Source: Pseudomonas sp. LP_7_YM (GTDB lineage: Bacteria > Pseudomonadota > Gammaproteobacteria > Pseudomonadales > Pseudomonadaceae). Taken from it: a DNA stretch of 64,000 nt. The translations under genes were made by a program, and so were the position numbers. The DNA is taken from contig NZ_SOCT01000003.1 of assembly GCF_004364435.1 (NCBI RefSeq), forward strand, positions 372,001-436,000. Reading direction: 5' to 3'. The notes under the pieces are model-generated. The model ran no database searches. It was given only the letters and a program-made list of their open reading frames with translations, and had not been told where the DNA came from. This document shows, one piece after another, positions 8,775-16,634 of the stretch (positions are counted from its first letter, which is position 1; each line of letters starts with the position of its first letter).

Positions 8775-9563
8775 ATGACCGAAGACACCGCACCACCCGC
8801 CGCTGCGCGCCAGCAGAAAGTGCAATCCGCCGAAGTCGGCGTGGGCATTCTTAAGGCCCTGGCCGAACTCACGCCCGCCACCTCATTGTCCAGACTCGCC
8901 GAACACGTCGAGATGCCCGCCAGCAAGGTCCACCGTTATCTACAAGCGCTGGTGGACAGTGGCTTCGCTGAGCAGGATCCGGTCACCAATCATTACCGGC
9001 TGGGACGCTCGGCCCTGCAGGTGGGTCTGGCGGCGTTGAGCCAGCTGGACGTGTTGAAAGTCAGCGCTCCACAGCTGATCGCCCTGCGTGATGAGTTCAA
9101 CGAAAGCTGTTTCCTGGCGGTGTGGGGCAACAAAGGGCCGACAGTGGTTTACGTTGAGCAATCGCTGGGCGCAGTCACGCTGGTCACGCAGATCGGCTCG
9201 GTACTGCCGCTGCTGGGCTCTTCCACCGGGTTGGTATTCGACGCCTTTCTATCGAGCGCAGAGACGGAAACCTTGCGCGAGACTGAGTCTGCAAGCCTTG
9301 ACGGCCAGCAACTGAAGGAGATTGACCGGCACATCAAGGAGATCCGCAGCACGGGTGTGCATCAGATTCACGGCATGCTGATGACCGGGGTCAATGCCGT
9401 GTCGTCACCGGTGTTCGCCATGGGCAACAAGCTGGTGGGCGTGGTAACGATTGTGGGCTCGGCGTCAGTGTTTACCGACCAGCGCCAAGCGGCAGCGGCG
9501 CAGAGGCTCAGGGAAACGGCGCAGGCCATCAGTGCGCGAATGGGCGGGGAAATGCCGGCCTGA
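8775..9563 (+). CDS. hmgR: IclR-family repressor of homogentisate catabolism
   Basis: A 262-residue IclR-type regulator. The N-terminal winged helix covers about residues 20-75 ([20 protein letters not shown] and [11 protein letters not shown]), followed by the IclR effector domain with [18 protein letters not shown] and [16 protein letters not shown]. Its position divergent from hmgA matches HmgR of P. putida, which represses the hmg genes until homogentisate binds. Start chosen at the ATG at 8775; the sequence just upstream carries the shared operator, so autoregulation is likely. Assignment as HmgR rests on family plus location. Confidence 0.9.
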   Translation: MTEDTAPPAAARQQKVQSAEVGVGILKALAELTPATSLSRLAEHVEMPASKVHRYLQALVDSGFAEQDPVTNHYRLGRSALQVGLAALSQLDVLKVSAPQLIALRDEFNESCFLAVWGNKGPTVVYVEQSLGAVTLVTQIGSVLPLLGSSTGLVFDAFLSSAETETLRETESASLDGQQLKEIDRHIKEIRSTGVHQIHGMLMTGVNAVSSPVFAMGNKLVGVVTIVGSASVFTDQRQAAAAQRLRETAQAISARMGGEMPA

Positions 9564-9586
9564 GCCCATTTATAACGCACACAAAC

Positions 9587-9682
9587 CCTGTGGGAGCGAG
9601 CTTGCTCACGATAAGCCAGGTGCATCCGCCTTATCTTCAGTGCCTGGAAATCAGCATTCGCGAGCAAGCCCGCTCCCACAGG
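9587..9682. repeat. Paired REP elements in inverted orientation
   Basis: CCTGTGGGAGCGAGCTTGCT opens the element, and its reverse complement with one mismatch (AGCAAGCCCGCTCCCACAGG) closes it about 96 bases later. This is the classic Pseudomonas REP pair. It sits between the convergent hmgR and hpd genes and probably helps end transcription. Confidence 0.85.
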
Positions 9683-9706
9683 TAAAAAAGCGTCAGTCGC
9701 GGATAC

Positions 9707-10783
9707 TCAATCCGCCGTTAACACGCCCCGACGCAACTGGTCCCGCTCGATGGATTCGAACAGGGCCTTGAAATTGCCCTCGCCAAAACCATCGTCGCCC
9801 TTGCGCTGAATGAACTCGAAAAATACCGGCCCCATCAGGGTCTCCGAAAAAATCTGCAGCAGCAGACGCTGGCTGCCACCTTCGGACGTGCCATCCAGCA
9901 AGATTCCGCGCGCCTTGAGTTCATGTTCAGGCTCGCCATGGTTGGGCAGGCGGCCTTCGAGCATTTCGTAATAGGTTTCCGGCGGCGCAGTCATGAAGCG
10001 CATGCCCAGGGCCTTGAGCCGGTCCCAGGTGTCGATCAAGTCTTCGGTGAAGAACGCCACGTGCTGAATGCCTTCGCCGTTGAACTGCATCAGGAACTCT
10101 TCGATCTGCCCCGCGCCTTTTGACGACTCTTCGTTCAGCGGAATGCGGATCATGCCGTCGGGTGCAGTCATGGCCTTGGAGGTCAGGCCGGTGTACTCAC
10201 CCTTGATGTCGAAGTAGCGAAGCTCGCGGAAGTTGAACAGCTTTTCGTAGAAATTCGCCCAATAAGCCATACGCCCGCGATAGACGTTGTGGGTCAGGTG
10301 GTCGATGAATTTCAGGCCCGCACCTGCTGGTTGGCGGTCAACGCCCTCGATGAACACAAAGTCGATGTCATAGATCGACGTGCCTTCGCCAAACCGGTCG
10401 ATCAGGTACAGCGGCGCGCCGCCAATGCCTTTAATCGCTGGCAGTCGCAGTTCCATCGGGCCAGTGCCGATTTCGATCGGCTGCGCGCCCAGTTCCAGTG
10501 CACGCTGATAGGCCTTTTGCGAATCCTTGACCCGGAACGCCATGCCGCACACGGCGGGGCCATGCTCGGCGGCAAAGTAAGACGCTTCGCTGTGAGGTTC
10601 GTTGTTGAGGATGATGTTGATCGCGCCCTGGCGATAAAGCGCCACGTTCTTGGAACGGTGGTTGGCGACTTTGGTGAAGCCCATGATCTGGAAAACGGGT
10701 TCCAGGGTGCCAGGGGTCGGCGCGGCGAATTCGATGAACTCGAAGCCCATCAGGCCCATTGGATTTTCGTAAAGGTCGGTCAC
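9707..10783 (-). CDS. hpd: 4-Hydroxyphenylpyruvate dioxygenase
   Basis: A 358-residue VOC-fold dioxygenase that converts 4-hydroxyphenylpyruvate into homogentisate, the substrate of hmgA. The N-terminal half begins [14 protein letters not shown]; the catalytic C-terminal half has [34 protein letters not shown] and [20 protein letters not shown], which hold the two His and the Glu that bind Fe(II). Length is normal for bacterial HPPD. It lies 142 bases downstream of maiA on the same strand. No HmgR-type dyad is seen directly in front of hpd, so it may be read from the maiA promoter, from a promoter I cannot recognise, or both. Confidence 0.96.
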   Translation of the reverse strand: MTDLYENPMGLMGFEFIEFAAPTPGTLEPVFQIMGFTKVANHRSKNVALYRQGAINIILNNEPHSEASYFAAEHGPAVCGMAFRVKDSQKAYQRALELGAQPIEIGTGPMELRLPAIKGIGGAPLYLIDRFGEGTSIYDIDFVFIEGVDRQPAGAGLKFIDHLTHNVYRGRMAYWANFYEKLFNFRELRYFDIKGEYTGLTSKAMTAPDGMIRIPLNEESSKGAGQIEEFLMQFNGEGIQHVAFFTEDLIDTWDRLKALGMRFMTAPPETYYEMLEGRLPNHGEPEHELKARGILLDGTSEGGSQRLLLQIFSETLMGPVFFEFIQRKGDDGFGEGNFKALFESIERDQLRRGVLTAD

Positions 10784-10925
10784 GGTCTTGCTCCTGCTGA
10801 AAAGTGAAATGCACTGCGGCGAAGATCACTGTTCAACAGGTGGCGCACAGGGAATTCCCCGCACGCTGCGGGCGAGGAAATCGCCGAAGATCAATTGCAA
10901 ACCGAGAATTTTCATGAGCGAAAGA

Positions 10926-11558
10926 TTACTCCGGCCTGTCGGGTTGCGCGTCGGGGTGCGCGTTCTGGAAAGCCGGATGTTGCAATGCGAGCGCCTCTAC
11001 CCGACAGATCCGCACAAAGGCACTCAGGTCGACATTGAAACGCCGCGCTGCATACAGTTGCGGCAGCAAGTAGACATCGGCAAGGCCCACATTGCCAAAA
11101 CAGAAACCCTCGTCGCCGATGAGCGCTTCAACGGTGGTCAGGCCCTCGGTAATCCAGTGGCCGGTCCAGGCCGTCACGTCACTTTCGCCATGGGCCAGAC
11201 CGCGCAGACGGTTGAGTACGGCAACGTTGTGCAGCGGATGAATGTCACAACCGATCACCGCTGCCACTTCACGATGGCAAGCACGCTCGAGCAGATCGAC
11301 GGGCAGTAATGCAGGGGAAGGCGAACGCTCTTCGAGGTATTCGATGATGGCCATCGATTGAATGATCACCTCGCCCCCATCGAGTCTCAACGCAGGCACC
11401 CGGCCCTGAGGATTGATCGCCAGATAATCGGGCTTGCGATGCTCACCGCCGTCACGGATCAGGTTCACCGGAATCGCGTTGGTCTCAAGGCCCTTCAGCG
11501 CCAGCGCGATACGCACGCGGTAGCTGGAGGTGGATCGGTAGTAGGTGAAAAGGTCCAC
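10926..11558 (-). CDS. maiA: Maleylacetoacetate isomerase (GST zeta family)
   Basis: A 210-residue glutathione S-transferase of the zeta class that isomerises maleylacetoacetate to fumarylacetoacetate, between hmgA and fahA in the pathway (hmgC in P. putida naming). The zeta motif STSSYRVRIALALKG lies near the N-terminus, followed by the thioredoxin-fold NPQGRVPALRLDGG and QSMAIIEYLEE; the C-terminal GNVGLADVYLLPQLYA is also typical. The frame is open to 11603, but the conserved protein begins MDLFTYYRSTSSYRVR, so I use the GTG at 11558. The HmgR-like dyads at 11586-11611 then lie just upstream instead of within the coding region. Confidence 0.93.
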   Translation of the reverse strand: MDLFTYYRSTSSYRVRIALALKGLETNAIPVNLIRDGGEHRKPDYLAINPQGRVPALRLDGGEVIIQSMAIIEYLEERSPSPALLPVDLLERACHREVAAVIGCDIHPLHNVAVLNRLRGLAHGESDVTAWTGHWITEGLTTVEALIGDEGFCFGNVGLADVYLLPQLYAARRFNVDLSAFVRICRVEALALQHPAFQNAHPDAQPDRPE

Positions 11559-11585
11559 GGTAAGGCCTGTCTTTGTTTTTATTTT

Positions 11586-11611
11586 CGTAAATGATTTACG
11601 CAATGCGTAAA
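11586..11611. promoter_or_regulatory. Probable HmgR operator(s) upstream of maiA
   Basis: TTTACGCA-A-TGCGTAAA (11595-11611) is a perfect 17-bp palindrome. Overlapping it, CGTAAAT-G-ATTTACG (11586-11600) forms a second 15-bp palindrome, so the half-site TTTACG/CGTAAA occurs three times in 26 bases. The core TTACG-N5-CGTAA is the same as in the hmgA-hmgR gap. It lies 28-53 bases upstream of the maiA GTG, a position suited to repression. Confidence 0.75.
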
Positions 11612-11966
11612 CTGCGACATAAACCTGCAGCTGTCAAGGATGACGCTCGCCCGCCCCGACGCTTAGAATTGGCTCACCGATTTAACTGACGCTGCAGAGC
11701 GTGTGTGCGTGGGCGTGCTCACGAAGGATGAGGCGCCGCTGGCAGGGATTGGATGGCTGGACCGGCCTCCTCGCGAGCCGGCTCGCTCACACGGGAAGCG
11801 CGGAGGTAGCGCCTTGGGCGAGAGGACCAGACTCACTTCCCCTGAGCGCCTCTTGAGCGTCACGTGTGTTGCGTGAAAGTGTCACGCCCAGCCCTCAAGC
11901 CGCATCGTCGCCCTGCAGCAGGCAGCCTGCTTGCGCCTACGACTGATTGCCCGGACTCGCATCAAG

Positions 11967-11979
11967 CTGGTATGACCAG
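11967..11979. promoter_or_regulatory. GlcC-type (GntR/FadR family) operator, distal copy
   Basis: CTGGT-ATG-ACCAG is a 5-bp dyad with a 3-base spacer, the pattern bound by FadR-subfamily GntR regulators such as GlcC and LldR (TGGT-N3-ACCA). It is centred 107 bases from the proximal copy, close to ten helical turns, on the same face of the DNA. Confidence 0.6.
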
Positions 11980-12072
11980 TGGCAGAAAATGAATTCACCC
12001 AATCACCGCTGTATTACAGGCGCTTGATTCACATCGATTTTTATCAATACCACTGTACAAACCCTGAAAAAA

Positions 12073-12087
12073 ACTGGTTCGACCAGT
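12073..12087. promoter_or_regulatory. GlcC-type (GntR/FadR family) operator, proximal copy
   Basis: ACTGGT-TCG-ACCAGT is a perfect 6-bp dyad with a 3-base spacer, about 127 bases before the glcD start. It matches the distal copy at 11967-11979 in its TGGT-N3-ACCA core. GlcC as the binder is inferred from the downstream genes. Confidence 0.65.
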
Positions 12088-12213
12088 GCTTTCAGGCGTG
12101 GACAGTACGGGGAGCACGGCGAATGATGCAAGTCAGCGGTAGAACGTTCCCCCCAGGAACGGACCTCCTATAAAGCACCCTTTATAAATACAAGAGAGGG
12201 TTGTAAACCCATC

Positions 12214-13713
12214 ATGAACATCCTGTACGACGAACGCGTCGATGGTGCGTGGCCTGCCATCGACAAGGCCGGGTTGCTGAGCTCCCTACAAGCGCGGATG
12301 CCTGATCTGGATATCCTCCACCGCGAGGAAGAACTGCGCCCCTATGAATGCGACGGACTCTCTGCCTACCGCACCATGCCGATGCTGGTGGCGCTGCCCG
12401 AGCGCATCGAACAAGTGCAGACGCTGCTCAAGGTATGTCATGAGCGCGGGGTGCCAGTGGTGACCCGTGGCGCTGGCACAGGTTTGTCCGGCGGGGCCCT
12501 GCCGCTGGCCAAAGGCGTGCTGTTGGTGATGGCGCGCTTCAACAAGATTCTGCACATTGACCCGGCCGGGCGTTTCGCTCGGGTGCAACCCGGCGTGCGC
12601 AATCTGGCGATCTCACACGCGGCCGCGCCCTATGACCTGTATTACGCCCCTGACCCGTCCTCGCAGATCGCCTGCTCCATCGGCGGCAACGTCGCGGAAA
12701 ACGCAGGCGGCGTGCACTGCCTCAAATATGGCCTGACCGTGCACAACCTGCTCAGCGTCAACATTCTCACGGTCGAAGGTGAGCACATGGTGCTGGGCTC
12801 CGATGCTCTGGATACACCCGGTTTCGACCTGCTGGCGCTGTTCACCGGATCAGAAGGCATGCTTGGCATTATCACTGAAGTCACTGTGAAGCTGCTGCCC
12901 AAGCCCCAAGTCGCGCGGGTATTACTGGCCGCCTTCGATTCGGTTGAAAAAGCCGGTCGCGCCGTGGGCGACATCATTGCCGAGGGCATCATTCCCGGTG
13001 GGCTGGAGATGATGGATAACCTGGCAATCCGCGCCGCCGAAGATTTCATTCACGCCGGCTACCCCATAGCGGCTGAAGCGATTCTGTTGTGCGAGCTGGA
13101 CGGCGTCCAGGCCGACGTTCACAACGACTGTGAACGGGTTCGCGCGGTGCTGGAAAAAGCCGGCGCTACCGAAGTCCGTCAGGCTAAAGACGAAGCCGAA
13201 CGTGTGCGTTTCTGGGCCGGGCGCAAGAACGCGTTCCCTGCGGTAGGTCGCTTGTCGCCGGATTACTACTGCATGGACGGCACCATTCCGCGCCGTGAAT
13301 TGCCAGGCGTATTGAAGGGCATTTGCGCCCTGTCCGAGGAATATGGCCTTCGGGTCGCCAATGTCTTCCACGCGGGCGACGGCAACATGCACCCACTGAT
13401 CCTGTTCGATGCCAATCAACCGGGCGAACTGGACCGGGCCGAAGCGTTGGGCGGCAGGATTCTGGAACTGTGCGTCAAAGTGGGCGGCAGCATCACCGGC
13501 GAACATGGCGTGGGTCGCGAGAAGATCAATCAGATGTGCGCGCAGTTCAACAGCGACGAGTTGACACTGTTCCACGCAATTAAAGCGGCGTTCGACCCCA
13601 GCGGCACGCTTAACCCCGGCAAAAACATCCCGACCCTGCACCGCTGCGCGGAGTTCGGCGCGATGCATGTGCACATGGGCAAGCTGCCTTTCCCCGAACT
13701 GGAGCGCTTCTGA
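12214..13713 (+). CDS. glcD: Glycolate oxidase subunit GlcD
   Basis: A 499-residue FAD-linked subunit of the three-part glycolate oxidase that converts glycolate to glyoxylate at the membrane. The FAD_binding_4 domain spans about residues 55-240 (VPVVTRGAGTGLSGGALPLA, IACSIGGNVAENAGGVHCLK), and the C-terminal domain ends with FHAGDGNMHPLILFD and ITGEHGVGREK, typical of GlcD and D-lactate dehydrogenase relatives. First gene of glcDEFG-glcB. Its TGA overlaps the glcE ATG by one base. Two GlcC-like dyads upstream suggest glycolate-dependent activation. Confidence 0.96.
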   Translation: MNILYDERVDGAWPAIDKAGLLSSLQARMPDLDILHREEELRPYECDGLSAYRTMPMLVALPERIEQVQTLLKVCHERGVPVVTRGAGTGLSGGALPLAKGVLLVMARFNKILHIDPAGRFARVQPGVRNLAISHAAAPYDLYYAPDPSSQIACSIGGNVAENAGGVHCLKYGLTVHNLLSVNILTVEGEHMVLGSDALDTPGFDLLALFTGSEGMLGIITEVTVKLLPKPQVARVLLAAFDSVEKAGRAVGDIIAEGIIPGGLEMMDNLAIRAAEDFIHAGYPIAAEAILLCELDGVQADVHNDCERVRAVLEKAGATEVRQAKDEAERVRFWAGRKNAFPAVGRLSPDYYCMDGTIPRRELPGVLKGICALSEEYGLRVANVFHAGDGNMHPLILFDANQPGELDRAEALGGRILELCVKVGGSITGEHGVGREKINQMCAQFNSDELTLFHAIKAAFDPSGTLNPGKNIPTLHRCAEFGAMHVHMGKLPFPELERF

Positions 13714-14810
13714 TGGGTGCCGAACGCCAATCGAATCTCACCGCTCAGGATCAAGACGCCAGTGACGTACTGCTGGGACAGGTCAACCAGGCCATTGAGG
13801 TCGGTATGCCATTGCGAATTCAGGGCGCCAACAGCAAGGCCTTTCTCGGGCGCGAAGTAGCCGGTGAAGTTCTCGACACGCGAATCCACCGCGGCATTGT
13901 CAGTTACGACCCCACCGAACTGGTCATCACCGCCCGCGCCGGCACGCCCCTGAGCGAACTCAATGCCGCGCTGGACCAGGCCGGCCAGATGCTGCCGTGT
14001 GAACCCCCGACCTTCAGCGACGGCGGCGTCAGCGATGCCACAGTCGGCGGGATGATTGCTGCGGGTTTGTCCGGTCCGCGTCGACCATGGTCCGGGTCGG
14101 TACGCGATTTCGTGCTCGGCACGCGGGTGATCACAGGGCTGGGTAAACACCTGAAATTCGGCGGCGAAGTCATGAAAAACGTCGCCGGTTACGACCTCTC
14201 ACGCTTGATGGCCGGCAGTTTCGGCTGCCTGGGCGTCATCACCGAAGTGTCACTGAAGGTGCTGCCCAAGCCACGGTTGTGTACCAGCCTGGCCCTGGAA
14301 ATGGACAGCAACCGTGCCCTTGCCCACCTGGCCAAGTGGGGTCAGCAACCTTTGCCAATCAGCGCTGCAAGCCACGACGGCCGTGTACTGCGCCTGCGTC
14401 TGGAAGGCGGCGAAGGGTCGGTGGCGGCAGCTCATGATCGTCTGGGCGGCGAGCCCATCGACCCGCTTTACTGGCGCGCCTTGAACGAGCACCGCCTGGA
14501 CTTTTTCACTGATGGTCGGGCGCTGTGGCGTTTGTCGCTGCCGACCAACACCGGCGTGCTGGAGCTTGCGGGCGATCAGTTGATCGACTGGGGCGGTGCG
14601 CAGCGCTGGCTGAAGAGTGATGCCAGCGGCCGTGAGATTCGCGCCATCGTCAGCGCGGTCGGTGGTCATGCGACCTGTTACAGCCACGGCCTCGACGACG
14701 TCCCGTTTCAGCCATTGGCAGCGCCACTCTTGCGCTATCACCGCCAGCTCAAGGCGCAACTTGATCCGCACGGGATTTTTAACCCGGGCCGAATGTACGC
14801 GGAGATATGA
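13713..14810 (+). CDS. glcE: Glycolate oxidase FAD-binding subunit GlcE
   Basis: A 365-residue second flavin-binding subunit of glycolate oxidase, shorter than GlcD. The FAD_binding_4 fold is visible in MPLRIQGANSKAFLGR, LVITARAGTPLSELNAALDQ, DATVGGMIAAGLSGPRRPW and HLKFGGEVMKNVAGYDLSRL; the C-terminus HGIFNPGRMYAEI is characteristic. It starts on the glcD stop (TGATG), so translation is coupled, and glcF begins three bases after its stop. Length and motifs agree with intact GlcE. Confidence 0.96.
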   Translation: MGAERQSNLTAQDQDASDVLLGQVNQAIEVGMPLRIQGANSKAFLGREVAGEVLDTRIHRGIVSYDPTELVITARAGTPLSELNAALDQAGQMLPCEPPTFSDGGVSDATVGGMIAAGLSGPRRPWSGSVRDFVLGTRVITGLGKHLKFGGEVMKNVAGYDLSRLMAGSFGCLGVITEVSLKVLPKPRLCTSLALEMDSNRALAHLAKWGQQPLPISAASHDGRVLRLRLEGGEGSVAAAHDRLGGEPIDPLYWRALNEHRLDFFTDGRALWRLSLPTNTGVLELAGDQLIDWGGAQRWLKSDASGREIRAIVSAVGGHATCYSHGLDDVPFQPLAAPLLRYHRQLKAQLDPHGIFNPGRMYAEI

Positions 14811-14813
14811 ACC

Positions 14814-16037
14814 ATGCAGACCACCCTGAGCGAACACGCGAAAAGCCTGCCCCGCGCTGAAGAAGCCGAGAGCATTCTGCGCAGTTGCGTGCACTGCGGT
14901 TTCTGCAACGCGACCTGCCCGACCTATCAACTGCTGGGCGACGAACTGGACGGCCCGCGTGGACGCATCTACCTGATCAAGCAGGTGCTCGAAGGCAAGG
15001 AAGTCACGGAAAAAACCCAGCTGCATCTGGACCGCTGCCTGTCCTGTCGTAACTGCGAGACCACCTGCCCTTCGGGGGTCAACTATCACAACCTGCTGGA
15101 CATTGGTCGCGCCGTGGTCGATGCCGCCGTGCCACGCCCGATGAGTCAGCGCCTGCTGCGTGAAAGCCTGCGTGCAGTAGTGCCCAACGCGGCGCTGTTC
15201 AAGCGTCTGACTCAAATGGGCAACGCGTTTCGGCCATTGCTGCCTGCCAACCTGCAATCCAAGTTGCCCGATAACATCCGACCGGCCAAGGCACGCCCGA
15301 CCCGCCAACATGCGCGTCAGGTGCTGATGCTGGAAGGCTGCGTGCAACCCGGCCTGTCGCCAAACACCAACGCTGCCACGGCGCGGGTGCTGGATCGGCT
15401 GGAAATCGGCGTCACATCCATTGCCCAAGCCGGTTGCTGCGGTGCTGTGGACTATCACCTCAACGCACAGGAGCAAGGCCTGGACCGCGCCCGTCGTAAC
15501 ATCGATGCCTGGTGGCCCGGGATTCAGGCCGGTGCCGAAGCGATCGTGCAGACCGCCAGCGGCTGCGGGGCCTTCGTCAAGGATTACGGGCATATGCTGC
15601 GCGACGATCCCACCTACGCTGAAAAGGCTGCGAAAGTCAGCGCCTTGACCAGGGATCTGGTCGAAGTGCTGCGGGCCGAGCCTCTGGAAAAACTCGGCGT
15701 CTGCGACAGCACAAGACTGGCGTTTCATTGCCCTTGCACACTGCAACATGCGCAAAAACTCGGCGGTGCAGTAGAGTCGGTGTTGACGCGGTTGGGCTTC
15801 AATCTGACCATGGTGCCCGACAGCCATCTATGTTGCGGCTCGGCGGGCACTTACTCGATCACGCAGCCGGAGCTGTCCAGGCAGTTGCGCGACAACAAGA
15901 TGAATGCGCTGGAAAGTGGCAAGCCGCACGTCATTGCGACTGCAAACATCGGTTGTCAGACCCACCTGGCAAGCGCCGGCCGCACGCCAGTCAAACACTG
16001 GATCGAACTCATAGAGGACGCCCTGCATCCAAGTTGA
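14814..16037 (+). CDS. glcF: Glycolate oxidase iron-sulfur subunit GlcF
   Basis: A 407-residue subunit with two 4Fe-4S binding motifs near the N-terminus (CVHCGFCNATCPTY at about 26 and CLSCRNCETTCPSGV at about 77). Two cysteine-rich CCG domains follow in the C-terminal half (GCVQPGLSPNTNAATARVLD to AGCCGA, and FHCPCTLQHAQKLG to LCCGSAGTYS). It passes electrons from the GlcD/GlcE flavins to the quinone pool. It lies three bases after glcE and 46 bases before glcG. All expected Cys residues appear present. Confidence 0.96.
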   Translation: MQTTLSEHAKSLPRAEEAESILRSCVHCGFCNATCPTYQLLGDELDGPRGRIYLIKQVLEGKEVTEKTQLHLDRCLSCRNCETTCPSGVNYHNLLDIGRAVVDAAVPRPMSQRLLRESLRAVVPNAALFKRLTQMGNAFRPLLPANLQSKLPDNIRPAKARPTRQHARQVLMLEGCVQPGLSPNTNAATARVLDRLEIGVTSIAQAGCCGAVDYHLNAQEQGLDRARRNIDAWWPGIQAGAEAIVQTASGCGAFVKDYGHMLRDDPTYAEKAAKVSALTRDLVEVLRAEPLEKLGVCDSTRLAFHCPCTLQHAQKLGGAVESVLTRLGFNLTMVPDSHLCCGSAGTYSITQPELSRQLRDNKMNALESGKPHVIATANIGCQTHLASAGRTPVKHWIELIEDALHPS

Positions 16038-16083
16038 TCGCAGGTCGTCTTTCATCCTTTACGTCACTGCTCAGGAGCGCTGC

Positions 16084-16491
16084 ATGAAAACCAAATCTGT
16101 ACTGACCCAGACCGAAGTCACTCAGATCCTCGCCGCCGCCCGTAAAGAGGCGCAGGCCAATGGCTGGGCGGTATCCATCGCCGTAACCGATGACGGCGGC
16201 CACCTGCTGGGCTTCGAGCGTCTGGATGGCTGCGCGCCGATCGGCGGCTACATTGCCATCGAAAAGGCACGCACCTCGGCCCTGGGGCGCCGTGAATCCA
16301 AAGGCTATGAAGAAATGGTCAATGGCGGCCGTACCGCCTTCGTCAGCGCACCCTTGCTGACCTCACTGGAAGGTGGCGTACCGGTGATCGTGGACGGCGA
16401 AACCATCGGCTCCGTCGGCGTGTCCGGCGTGAAGGCCGATCAGGACGCGCAGGTCGCTAAAGCAGGCGTTGCGGCGGTGAAGGCGGGTTAG
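16084..16491 (+). CDS. glcG: GlcG, heme-binding-protein-like (HbpS) small protein
   Basis: A 135-residue protein of the HbpS/GlcG fold, usual in glycolate oxidase operons, whose exact role is not settled; a cofactor or heme-related role has been proposed for relatives. Visible family features are ANGWAVSIAVTDDGGHLLGF, the MVNGGRTAFVSAP stretch and VIVDGETIGSVGVSGVKADQ near the end. There is no signal peptide, so it is predicted cytoplasmic. AGGAGC lies before its ATG. Its position between glcF and glcB supports the name. Confidence 0.9.
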   Translation: MKTKSVLTQTEVTQILAAARKEAQANGWAVSIAVTDDGGHLLGFERLDGCAPIGGYIAIEKARTSALGRRESKGYEEMVNGGRTAFVSAPLLTSLEGGVPVIVDGETIGSVGVSGVKADQDAQVAKAGVAAVKAG

Positions 16492-16634
16492 CTGCCAGCG
16501 CTTTTGATTCTGCCCGGAGGGCGTGGCAGCTGGCTTGCTGACAATCTGGCGCGCAGCGGCAGTAAAGCTGACATTCAGTCTGTGTCTGACACTCCGTGCG
16601 GTCTGGTTACATGTTTATTTATGGGAGACCCGAG

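Larger units (their letters stand above)
11612..12213. other. Gene-free region between maiA and glcD
   Basis: About 600 bases without a credible gene. It holds degenerate REP-like sequence around 11703-11795 (including CGAGCCGGCTCG at 11774-11785), the two GlcC-type dyads described separately, a CGTTCC/GGAACG stem near 12147, and GGGTT-GTA-AACCC at 12198-12210 next to the glcD ribosome binding site. No glcC gene is present here. Confidence 0.6.

Noticed and set aside
9587..9682. CRISPR-like repeat pair
   Set aside because: Only two inverted copies of a REP sequence; no direct repeats with regular spacers and no cas genes anywhere in the window.
14250..15827. Long minus-strand ORF of 525 codons across glcE/glcF
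   Set aside because: Antisense shadow of well-supported glc genes in high-GC DNA; no domains.
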